Assembly (NCBI GenBank): GCA_009760855.2
Contig: WPIO01000028.1
Location: forward strand, 801,001 to 865,000
Direction: 5' to 3'
DNA length: 64,000 bases
DNA from: Cristatella mucedo
Lineage: Eukaryota; Bryozoa; Phylactolaemata; Cristatellidae
The position numbers were made by a program, and so were the translations under genes. This document shows, piece after piece, positions 45,501 to 55,400 of the stretch. How positions within the stretch are numbered: the first letter of the stretch is position 1; each line of letters starts with the position of its first letter. The notes under the pieces were generated by a model. The model did not search any database. It saw only the letters and a list, made by a program, of their open reading frames with translations, and had not been told where the DNA came from.

Positions 45501-48500
45501 CATATACTCCCATAATGTGCAGTCGTTGAGATCGAACTTGAGATCCTGTGTTACACATAAAATTCATGAGCTAGCTTTCGACGAATACCTGCAATTCTAT
45601 TGTGCAATTATCGGTATTTCATAAGTAGCAAAGTTTAAAAGCAATATGGCTTTAGTTTCCTGCCATGTAACGCTATAAGTAACACATTCAGTTGAGTCGG
45701 CTTAACGAATTTTCATTACTACCTAGCCTGGTAAGTAAGTAATGATAGCCTGAACAGTAACCCTCTGTGAAGTCAGTGAAGTCCTGACGAAGAGGTTCAG
45801 TATAATCCCAAAAGGAATTAGCAGCATTTGGCTGGTCATTGCAAGGCTACACCATTAGTATACATCTCCAAGTTTTCCCTGTTGATGTCACTTGTTGTTT
45901 GCTAAACTGCAATTGTATCGTAATGCATTCATTTTTCTTACATTAACAAAATGTATACATGGGTACTTGATTGTCAACTGATAGTGGCCATTCACGGCCA
46001 CTTTGAATGTGAGTTCAAGGCATTTGCATAGAATCGGTGTGCTGGTGTCAAATGCACTGCTGAAATGTAGAGCTCGTAACTGTGGCAATCTTTACGAATT
46101 GCTGAAGCCTGGCTAGTCAGTTCGGTTAGTGACGACACACACGTTCATGTAGAGAAAGTGACCTAACCAGGCTGACTTGAGCTAGGCTTGGCGTGAGCTA
46201 GTCATGGCAACATATGCTGATTCGAGTAATTACAGGGTAACAATATGTAATACTAAGTATGTACACCTTTGTAGATATATTAGTATGTTTAATTTACTTG
46301 CTGTACTGAAATATAGCACCGATGCCTTTAAAAGAAATCAGTGGTAACGACAATGACAACTATTGCTTATTTCCGAACTCGAACCTGAATTGATCACATT
46401 TTGTAGTCGTACTGACATTCTTAAAAGCAGATTTTAACATCCAGCTCATGCATTAGTTGAACAAATTAAAGGCATTCACGAGCTTCAGTGCACTCAGCAA
46501 GTTCATATTCATTCATTTATTCTAGCATATTTTTCTGAAAGCATTTGAGCACATGCTTCTTCAAAGCCAATTGTTCTTGCACAAACACCTCCATGCATAC
46601 ATGAAGAACACCCAATTACCCGCACATACTCAATCGAAGTACACGTAGAAATTTTTAACTACCCTATACAATTTTTCGCCTACAATTTTTTTCAGGAAGA
46701 AAATCTGTGCTAATAAAGTATAGCAACTTACCACCACACCTTTTGAACAGTCTTGCATGTTAACCCAGTAATCTTTGTGATTCCAGATGCTCTCAATTTC
46801 ATGGTGGACGCTCAATTTCCTACCAGAGCATATAAGAGCATGCATTTCAAATCAATTTCATGGCGGACGCTCAATTTCCTACCAGAGCATATAAGAGCAT
46901 GCATGTCAAATCAATTTGTTGAGCGCCACTGCTACTAATGAACTGATAATAACAGTAATAAGATACCTATACACCTCCACAAAAGATCTAAATCTTTCTA
47001 GGCATTTATCTATGTTGGAAAAGAAGCATGTCAATTGATTAGCTATAGCATGCACAAGCACTCAAAAGTACAATTCACACGGACGGAGCAAATGCTGTGA
47101 GAAACAGACCGAATTGTAGCTTCTTGCTTAAATGCGAAGTCACTGGTCTGTGATGTCAAGTGATAATGGATTCCACACTTTGAGAGTCGATGAACTGAAG
47201 ATGCGGTTTGCTAAGGATTTGATATTCGCTTGTGACACGGCCAAAAACGACTCGAGTTCGAAGAGCATGTGGTGCCATGCGAAACCTGGTGAGGAACTAT
47301 TTTTGGTAGGTATACTGGAGCAACAAAATGAAGGACCCACAAGTGATTGAAGGATCTACAAGTGAGTTTTGCGGCTTTGAAGCTGAGATGCTGCTTGCTG
47401 GAAAACCAGTGCAGATCAGTGTGAAGTGGGATACTGTGGTAGTTGCAATGAGCCAACAGTAAGTGTCTCATGGCACTCGCAGGAAGACCTGCAATCAGTG
47501 AGTTACAGAATTACTCCGGTCAAATATATGGGTTGAAAATGTATAGCTGTAGTTACAGTTACTTCTGTCAAGTTTCTTAAAGCAAAAAACCAATGCTATA
47601 TGTGACCAGCTGCTGGTGGATGCAGCTAGAACATGGGTAGAATTGTGAGAGCAAACGAATCTCTGGATTAAATATGTAAAACGTAGCAAAAAGAAGTGTT
47701 GAGGCAGCCTTAAAGTCAAAGCCCGTTAGAATCTCACTTATCTAGGCAAGTTAAACCATCCAAATGACGATGGATTATCGATGATTCAAACGTCATTCTT
47801 CGTTCTTGTATGCTCTCATGTGGTAACCATAGCCTTTTTAGTTTTACTCTCTAATGTCCTGTGTGCATCGAACCGGCTGCATTCATTGGGACTGTCGGAT
47901 GATCAGGGCGATTGATAGCAACATTAAGGCGTGAGCAACATATTTCTCATTGGGTTTTTTTCTGTGCGTATAGGTACCTGTTAAAACCACTTTTAGCACA
48001 ACTTGGTTTTAAGCAAGCTCAGCGCCTCAGATGGGACCACTTTTTTAACTACAGCTGCGTTGGTAGAACCATCTCACCGCAATTCTGGCCTCCTCTTCTT
48101 TAACCTTTTTCTCAATTTCAGCCCTTTTTTCATTCTCGGACCGCCTCGACATCTTGATCTCATACTTGCTTCTTAGGTCCTTCGGTGGACGCACTGTGTA
48201 CTTTTTGAGCTCTTTCTTTCGTTCTTCTATTTTTTCCTACAAAGAGCAAATACACTGGACTGCATACACACGGCCAACTGGGCCAGCGATTTCCTTAAGA
48301 TGCGAGGAATAAAAAGTAGTTTCAGCAACCCTTCCGCTAACTTCAGACGATTGGGAATAAATTCGTACGAATAGTGCTTCTTGTGTCCTATGTGTATTAT
48401 GTCCTATCCTATCCTATGGCCTCACATGTGGTATGTTAACATAACTAGTTCAAATAGTGCCAGACAGCTACCTATTGCTTTGAAATGTTTAGGTTTTGAA

Positions 48501-51500
48501 TTTTTCCTAGTTAACGTGAATATACTAAAATTCATGCACTAATTTCATTGCCTCTTAATACACAGTGCAATGCAGCAGCTGAATTTACTCTTGCCGGACT
48601 AATACCGTTAGGTTTCGAGCAATAAGTACTCAGTTTTTCCTTCGTTGCGAATGAACTCAGTGCGGCCGGCTAGAACAGCTGTGTGAACTTAATCACTTCT
48701 TCTTCGTAAATTTGGACAGGTCCAAGAGCGATCGAATTTCAGCAGTAACACCATCACAGTTTACATAATGCTAGGTCATAGTAATGCATTTCATATTTTT
48801 GTAGACTCGATCATGTCTTGCCGAAGAAGAAGGCAAATGGAGCCTGCATAAGACTTTTTGTGAATAATGCTCTATGCAAGATGTCAGCCAACAAAAATAA
48901 TTTTATAGTTACTGTTCATCTCATCTGTTTCTTGAGAATGCTCGTGTCCTCGGTCAGAGAGATATTTCCATATTTCAACTCAACTCGTTACCAGGTTTCA
49001 CTTCTTTTCTTTTGGGACCACGAGGTTCTACATGTTGGTGTTTCTTAGATTTTTAGCTTTATCCTTTTCAATGCTTTCCTCAGTGCTGCTCTGCTTCACT
49101 GGAATGGCAATTAAAATTTCCAATTTTTACTCTAGCGTAAAAAACTGCAAACTGCATGCACACCGTTCACTTCTTATACTGAATCCCAAAAAAATATGGA
49201 TAGCCATTTCTTAACTATTAGCCTACCCTTTGCACAAGCAGATATTGCATTGGTGTTAAATAGGGTTGCTTTGGCTAAAACTTATGCTACCATGCAGTTT
49301 AAAGTTTACATTTGATTCTTAAAAAATTAATACAATTTTTAAATCAATTTCTCGTACAGGGCTAGGTAGCCGAGCATGTGGTAGGGGTCTATTATATTAA
49401 TGAGCTTTTCTATCCCAAGATAAAAAAAATAGCAAGAAATTGTGCCGTAAGTTTGCACTATGCCTCGATTGTAGGAGATAATTCGATCCGACCTCATCCC
49501 GTAGCACCTGCATTGTGTCGGCAGTTCACCTTCGTCGGCATTCCACGACCTAATCATTGGCATAATAAAAGATCCTGAGAGCATCAAAACACTATCTATT
49601 AAATTTACTTCCTAATAAGTCTTCGCATCGTACCACTACTCTGCTGACAGAAGTCGATTAGCTGCACCTCTGACAACCTCAAATCTCTCTGAGACTGTCT
49701 TTTCGGTTCATACTCTCCTAAATCTGGGAACTCACTTCCGATTCAAGTAGCGACATCTCAAGGCTGGAGGACATTTATAAAGAAGCTAACTCGACCTACT
49801 CTTCCTCGTAGCCGTGGCTCCAGCTGTTTGAGTTGTCCTTTTTGTGGTAATGCGTTCCAAAATTGAGCCTGCTATCACAAAATTGACATGGTTCCCTTTA
49901 AGCGAATATAGAGTGTCCAGAAAGAGATTTATTTCTCCTAAGGTGTTATGGAATTTTTGATTATTATTATTATTATTAGAATAAGGATACCAGAGGGCTT
50001 ACGCTGGCAAAAAGCACTGAATGCATTCGCAATGAAGGTGGTCGGAACCATCTCCAATGTCGGGTCTCGAACACTAAGCAGAAATCAACAAGGGCTCCGA
50101 GCAAGAGAAGAACTAACACCTTACCTAAGAAGTGAGCTATTCCGAGCAGTCCCACTGAGATAAGCATTAATTAGTGAGTTGGGGGTTGTGGGCAGAATGA
50201 TCTTGAATTGTTAATGCACCCAGACCGCTCAGAGCTCTGGCGTTTTTATGTTTTGATTTAACTATTCTGACAATGGCAACTGTTCAAGTGCAAGGAGTTA
50301 TATTTGACAAATTCCAAGTTCGCACCATAAAAAATAGCACCGGTTGTACTTTTGATCTATTAGCCAATCTTTCTGGTGATTATCTAAAGCCAATTCAGAC
50401 TCGCAGCTTCACGTGCTTTGGTTTTCCATAGATAGGCGCACCCAGTTGGGTGGAGGCATTTTTCTCTAAAGTAAGATTTTTCAAGCAATCGCCAATATTC
50501 GGCTGTGGGTTAGAGACTAGCGTTTTACGTCACCTTGAGAATTAGTCAGCCTATGGGTGGCTGCCAAACCTATCATTAAAAATTTAGTGTAAAGTTTGAA
50601 AATAATGTGATGACATTTTAATGCACTAAATATACCTCCTTTATAGAACACGTAAAGTTCCCAGAAAGAGATTAAGTTTTTTTGTAGGCCCTATACAAAT
50701 GCAATATCATTTCATCATACGCTTACATAGGCCAGTGCATTGGCATGGAGAATTGAGCAAGTGTATGCATACATGAATGCAATGCATAAGATTATGCAGG
50801 CACCATTGAAAGATGTGCTACTTTTACCTCTTCTTTTTTCACCAAAAGGGAGCAGACTTCTCTAGTAGTATCCATTAGGCAAATCTCTCGCGTTGCGTAG
50901 CCACTGACGACATAGGCATCGTAGCCTTGTGCAATTAGTAGCGAACACAGAATATTGCTGTATTCGAAGCAATGTCCTCTCTGCTGGTGCATCACTGTCG
51001 TCGGTGAGCGTAGACGCTTTGGCTGAGAAATAAATTAGCTCAAGCTCAACAGTTTTTAATGTCAATCGCCGTGTAATTGCCCGAGGCCAATTTTTTTCCG
51101 ATTGCCCGTGTTGACTACTACTCAGAGGAAACCTACCAGTTCAGTTGGTGGATTGAGTGGTTCCACGTTTAAATAATCCGCAACAAACTCGGCGCATGCG
51201 TCCCACTCGTAAAGCTCTATGAAAGGTAGCTGAGTTGATCTGACAGTCGTGCAGACAAATTTCTAAAGTAAATAACGCAGTAAGGCAGGCTCAATTCAAT
51301 ACATTGAGTAGCAAAAAAGTACAAAGTCTGTATAATGCGGGATTTACCCTGGGATACTTTATTCTAAATCAGCTATTTACGATAAGCAACTCTTCGGAAT
51401 CGAGCTCGGTATGAGAAAGATGCATGAGAAAGATGCGACTCATTACTGTCTAAAGAGAAATAAGTTTGAAGGCGGAGAGACTACAACTACCACACGAAAT

Positions 51501-51978
51501 TAACGCACCAACACACTTACCTCCGTTCCGCACTCGTTTAGTGGATTTAGCAAGAGTGGTTTCCTATCTCTGTAAAGGTGAACGTACTGGCGTCTGAAGT
51601 TTTCGGCAAACGCGAGCACGAGCTCCTCCGTGGGACTGTTAATCCGATATTGATTTGGAAACTGCGATTCATCGTACTTCATGTGTTGCCAACTTCAATG
51701 AATATAAGCAGTGACATGAATTCGCTTTCAGATGCTAAGAATGTGCTCGCACGCGTTCAGAGTATTTACCTGTCAATTTCAGGTGCGACGACCCGTATCT
51801 TTTCCAACTCCTTTTTTAGCGCAAGTGCTTCCGGTGACAGCACCGGCTCTGGAGGTTTCGCAGATTCAGGAGCACTTTCTGGAACGGTTTTATCTTGCTC
51901 TTCATCTCCATTTTCCTCCAGTGCCCCCTCGCTGTCCAGGCCGTCCGCTGCAACCTCCTCGTTATCAGCGCCCGCCAT
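39162..51978 (-). CDS. DRC7: Dynein regulatory complex subunit 7 (CCDC135)
   Basis: Subunit of the nexin-dynein regulatory complex that links outer doublets and controls beating of motile cilia and sperm flagella. Exons on the minus strand (5' to 3'): 51978-51770, 51692-51521, 51262-51137, 51022-50828, 48236-48078, 46819-46732, 45545-45356, 44368-44240, 44153-44025, 42610-42381, 42190-41975, 41742-41632, 41091-40981, 40853-40659, 39389-39162 (stop TGA). Landmarks: RQYVHLYRDRKPLLLNPLNE, the transglutaminase-like block RGHCFEYSNILCSLLIAQGY with its Cys, a charged coiled coil (48236-48078), IESIWNHKDYWVNMQDC, RCPHGKK and KKAKLEKFAPYLS, VDGLVRREETP, GTPIVMTPDMH, LDYLAPFLAQMGDPEKV, LSDLKQRLIDKANLIQARFE and YCTEAMFKIHIYELRLARHK. 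About 829 codons are visible against about 874 in human. A block of about 46 residues expected between 48078 and 46819 was not found, and the phases there do not match (phase 0 to phase 2), so one exon is missing or unrecognised. The start ATG at 51978 has a good Kozak context (gccATGG). Confidence 0.93.
39477..39557. repeat. (TC)n microsatellite, about 40 units
   Basis: Last intron of DRC7, about 90 bp upstream of the final exon in gene direction, where it reads GA. Frames across it are Glu-Arg artefacts. Confidence 0.95.
39690..39832 (+). mobile_element. tRNA-derived SINE with LINE-like tail, family B
   Basis: Box-A-like 'ggcccagggggatacggtg', box B 'gggctcgagccctg', then a tail 'gatattaagttctcttaaggcactatgcgaatg' that matches the 3' end of the LINE family. 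Inside the last DRC7 intron, opposite to the gene. Confidence 0.75.
43020..43880 (+). mobile_element. Degenerate CR1/L2-like LINE
   Basis: Plus-oriented copy in a DRC7 intron. The frame at 43051-43284 keeps a decayed RT block (SLDDLITSTVKSAHSNRCNIAKLN, compare [20 protein letters not shown] at 17.3 kb). Later come 'caacgtcacaactgccacattgcact' and 'cttcaaatccttgaa', and an ATT tail at 43,862-43,880. Frameshifted throughout. Confidence 0.7.
46793..46917. repeat. 59-bp tandem duplication spanning a DRC7 3' splice site
   Basis: Two copies (46793-46851 and 46852-46910, period 59, two mismatches) plus 7 further bases. On the minus strand each copy contains the same acceptor, 'ctctggtag' before 'gaaattgagcg'. 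The gene-proximal copy supplies the start of exon 46819-46732. If the copy at 46878 were used, all three frames meet a stop within about 22 codons. Confidence 0.9.
46820..48077. other. DRC7 intron lacking an expected coding block
   Basis: Lies between the coiled-coil exon (48236-48078) and the exon at 46819-46732. Relatives have about 46 residues here (a VHSWV...ENFFIDPFTG region). Both strands were read and no such block was seen. The interval holds the 59-bp duplication, an antisense LINE remnant (46944-47560) and 500 bp of featureless sequence. Confidence 0.6.
46944..47560 (-). mobile_element. Degenerate CR1/L2-like LINE, antisense
   Basis: Plus orientation begins 'aacagtaataagatacctat', then 'gatctaaatctttctaggcattt'. 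RT C-terminal traces on the minus strand include HLLLAHCNYHSIPLHTDLHW and FKAAKLTCRSFNHL (47471-47211), the decayed form of [20 protein letters not shown] and [11 protein letters not shown]. Confidence 0.65.
49570..49980 (+). mobile_element. CR1/L2-like LINE 3' end, degenerate
   Basis: 'ctatcctaaatctgggaactcactt'-like pol end, 'tataaagaagctaactcg', then 'gtgtccagaaagagatttatttctcc' and an ATT tail (49,957-49,978). Confidence 0.65.
50640..50715 (+). mobile_element. CR1/L2-like LINE terminal fragment
   Basis: Only the last part: 'gttcccagaaagagattaag', 'ggccctatacaaatgcaatatcatt'. Confidence 0.55.
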
Positions 51979-52458
51979 GGCTGTGGGCCTTGCTGGTTAC
52001 CGAGCAACGCAACCGCCGGCCGGTACGACAGTCGTGAAGTTCGCGTATCCTACCTAAAATTAAAGTAAAGACTCTTCTATAAGGTAAATACAAAATAGTC
52101 ACGTAAATATTGATTTCCTATCATTAAATATTTTTAAATCATAAATAACTGGGTATATACTGTCGTTAACCGCTGACTCGGGGGAGGATGGGCCAGTTGT
52201 GACCCCTCAAACTGCTCCAGTGGTGTGCTGCGCGTTAGAGGTCATGCTGACATCAATAAAAATGCTGAAAGAGTATAAATTTATGTATTTAATTAATATA
52301 AACCGAGATCATGGCTAGATTTGAATCAGAATTAATCGTAAACAGCAACGTCTTACTACAGGTCACGGAGCCTTTTGTCCCGCAACCTCGTGGCTGCTGG
52401 TCGCCGTTGTGCGGCCGCGTGCTCGGCTGTTCAAAAACCTTCCCCCTTTTCGAATTGT
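51979..52458. promoter_or_regulatory. Short divergent intergenic region, likely bidirectional promoter
   Basis: Only 480 bp separate the DRC7 start codon (minus strand, 51978) from the first in-frame ATG of the plus-strand gene (52459). The stretch holds no transposon or microsatellite, unlike almost every other non-coding stretch here. It is AT-rich in the middle and CpG-containing at both ends. A head-to-head pair this close usually shares a promoter. The placement of the plus-strand start is inferred. Confidence 0.55.
51996..52008 (-). promoter_or_regulatory. RFX X-box motif upstream of DRC7
   Basis: On the minus strand this reads GTTGCT-C-GGTAAC, a match at every constrained position to the X-box form RYYNYY-N(1-3)-RRNRAC bound by RFX factors. 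It ends 18 bp before the DRC7 ATG. X-boxes close to the start codon are the hallmark of ciliary gene promoters in animals, and DRC7 is a motile-cilium gene, so position and target agree. Whether it lies upstream of the transcription start or in the 5' UTR cannot be told. Confidence 0.65.
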
Positions 52459-55400
52459 ATGATGTCTGACCACGAAGCTCTTCGGGCAAAAGAGGCATCT
52501 ATATTCTGTGGCTGCTTTAATGGCGTCGATGCGAGAAACAGTTCGTCCGCAGAGCTACCCGAATGCGGCTCCGGTAGGCCACGTCCGTTGATTGTAGCTC
52601 GTGCTCCGTTGCAACGTTCCCTGTTTGGCATGCACTGTCTTGCTTCATAACCTTTGATACCTATTTTTACGCCACAGTAGCGCGTCAATCCAAGCGTCAG
52701 CCGTTCCTCTGTGTGCGGCGCGTATTAGTCTTGAACTTGTTGCTGGAGCGCACCTCGGCATCGGATACTGATCTGCGTCATGTAATCGACGCTTTTCCCT
52801 AGAAGTCTTCGATTGAGAAACTTTTGTGTCATCAACGCCTAGCTCCGGAGAAATATATTGCCAGTTGCGATACCGTGCGAATGCCCGATGCCGTGTGAAT
52901 GCAGCACTTCTGTGTCGCCTCGCTGCTTTCCATATTTGTGAAACTAACCTCTGCCTAGCACCCGCGGCGTTGAGCAAGACTGTATGACCTTGTAAAAGCA
53001 GGCAAGTGTGCGGTTGTCGGCCAGCTGCCTCGCCAGGGATCTCGCACTTAACACGACTGTGTGGACGCCTTCGGCGCAAGGTGATCATGTGACAGAACTA
53101 ATTTTGCTATGCTAGCTTCTTGGGCAAAGAAGCTTGAAAGCAAGCGAGCAGCGTAAGTGCTGACCAGTGCCAAATATTGGTACGTGATTTGAGTTATTGC
53201 CCTTGCTCGCCTTGTTATCCTTACTTGCCACATTGACTCCTGACGCACTAGTCAACTAATCTTGCTGTGTAACGTGCCTTTGTGCTAGAAGAAGCCTGCT
53301 CTGCAGAAAAAGGGCAGCTCACCTGGGCTTAGGAGGGTGGGTCCTGAGAATGGCATGAGAACCGCATGCTATCTCAGACAAAGCTTCTGACTGCAGGTGA
53401 GCTAGAGCAACGTTGCTAGTGAAGGCTGGCCTTGCTATTTTCTTGCCGCTCGCCTTTAGCACTGCCTTAAGAGTAAGGTATGAGATTGCTGAAGGATCGG
53501 CTAGACATAGTCCTCTGTTCGGGTTCAGCTGACCGTGCTGTTCTTGGCATGACGTCTTATCTAACCCCTTCCTGAGCCCAGCTGTAGGTCTCGAAGTTAC
53601 AGCTTCTTCCTCTTGCTGCTCTGATTTGAACACTTTCCAGGCAGATGGCAAAACTGTTTACCTTGCTCTCCAGTTACGGTTGAGGGAGGGGGCTGTGGCA
53701 AGGTTGTGGTCGGGGGCTCTTTTAATCGAGTTGTGGTCACACTTGCTCTCTCTCTCTCTTCGGAAATGCTGGGCCTATTATGGCCCTCTTGGTGGGCAGT
53801 GGCTGAATGGATTGTCTCAATAAGAAGAGCATTGCACCAAGTGATCCTTCAACCTCTCTCAGCCCAGGTATTGGATGATAGGTTGCAGTTAGGCTGCTTC
53901 ATTACTTATTCTATCCTTCACCCATCTATGGTGGTAGTGCTGATCGGTGCATGTGTGAAAGGCCGTGCCTATGTTCGTCGTGTTTCATTGCAGTAAATGA
54001 CATGATATCGCACATAGCTGGCTGTGACTGGGGGAACGTCCTGGCCGACAGTACCTGCCGACAGGCTCTGCAACGCGTGCTGCACGTGCAGCAATTTGAT
54101 GCAGCTGCCTCGGCAGCTTGTGTCGACTACTCGGGGTAAGCGATTCTCAATCAAATTGCCGGCACCGACTCTTGGTGTATGCCTTTTCACCCTGATCGAG
54201 CTCTGCTGGATCTCATTCCCTGTGGCAGTGAGGAACCCCCAAAGTCGGTCAGTCAGTGTGACCTTAATCATTTATTTGTGCTAGATGGAGTCGGCCCACA
54301 TGACTGGGTGCTCCTGTTTATTTCCCATGGATTTGCATGAGCAGGTCCAGCTGGCAATGATAGCTTCTGCTTCTACACCCGGAATGATTTGCATTTTTGA
54401 TGCTGTCGATACCAGCAGCATCTCGGGACACCTCCCTAAAGCTGAGCTTGCTCATGCATGAACACAGGAGACAGTGTCGGTCCCCACGGTGCTGGTTACC
54501 TTTAAGGCAGAGGAGGTGAAAACAGTCTTACACATGCCACCCACTCTTCAGATTCAAGTCGTTTAGCTATGCATCGAACTAACCCCAAATACTGTGCAGA
54601 CCGTGCCTTCAGTTCATATGCTCTCAGAGCCTGCAACTCACTACCATGGTAGCCCAGGAGGTAATGTGTTTGCTCTTCACTACCCCTGAGTCGTCGGTTC
54701 GAGTCCTGAAATGGTCGATCCTTTATTGACCACTGGAAGTAGTGGTGTTAGCCGTAAAGGTTCTTCTGTTGCTAAATAAAATGACATGTTAAATCAGCTT
54801 ACCTATATTACCTCTTATTTTATCAGCCCAGCCAATAGCACCATCGCCTGCTGTTTACATTGCTTTAAACCTGCTGTTGTGCCATTTCTCATCTAGTGCT
54901 GCTATTAGCTGGTATCATCCTGCTGTGTGTCTCTTGAGTGACACTGTTACAGCAGTCCTGTACTGCTGTGCCGTGTTCATAAGTTAAAAATGTGCCCATT
55001 GGGTGTGTTACTGCAAATTAGGCACCATCTAGAAGTAGCCTACTGTATTTCATCTCGCCTCTAGGAGTGCTTACTGTGGTTGGATGCTTGTTTCTTTCAC
55101 TTTAGGTCGCATGAACAAAAAAGCTCACTTTTTGCACGCATTGCTCACGGCACCTGCACACATGCTGTATTTTCGGCTGCTCGCATGGCCTATGCACTCA
55201 CTCTTGCACTTGTGTGATTTATGCGATCGTGTTTTGGGTGCATTAGTAGCCAAGTTCACAGACCCCCCCTGGTAGAGAATGGTGAAGCATCTGCCCTGTG
55301 TAGCCCACTAGCTACAGTGCTCTGGTGGCAACGAACGGCAAGCTGCTTGCATTTATCCCGCAGGCCTTCGGATTCCACATGAATGTTGCTAGTCTTCATT

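Larger units (their letters stand above)
48237..50827. other. DRC7 intron (2.6 kb)
   Basis: Between exons 51022-50828 and 48236-48078, which are contiguous in the family alignment, so no exon is expected. Contains the LINE pieces at 49570-49980 and 50640-50715. The minus frame at 49587-49339 has no recognised similarity. The rest shows nothing. Confidence 0.6.

Noticed and set aside
49339-49587. Minus-strand frame within a DRC7 intron
   Set aside because: The flanking DRC7 exons are contiguous in the family, so no exon is expected, and the sequence resembles nothing known.
52645-53088. 147-codon minus-strand frame upstream of DRC7
   Set aside because: Arg-rich with no recognised similarity. 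It could only be an upstream DRC7 exon or separate gene with evidence that is not visible here.
53319-53651. 110-codon minus-strand frame
   Set aside because: Looks moderately protein-like but has no family match and sits in the proposed first intron of the unidentified gene.
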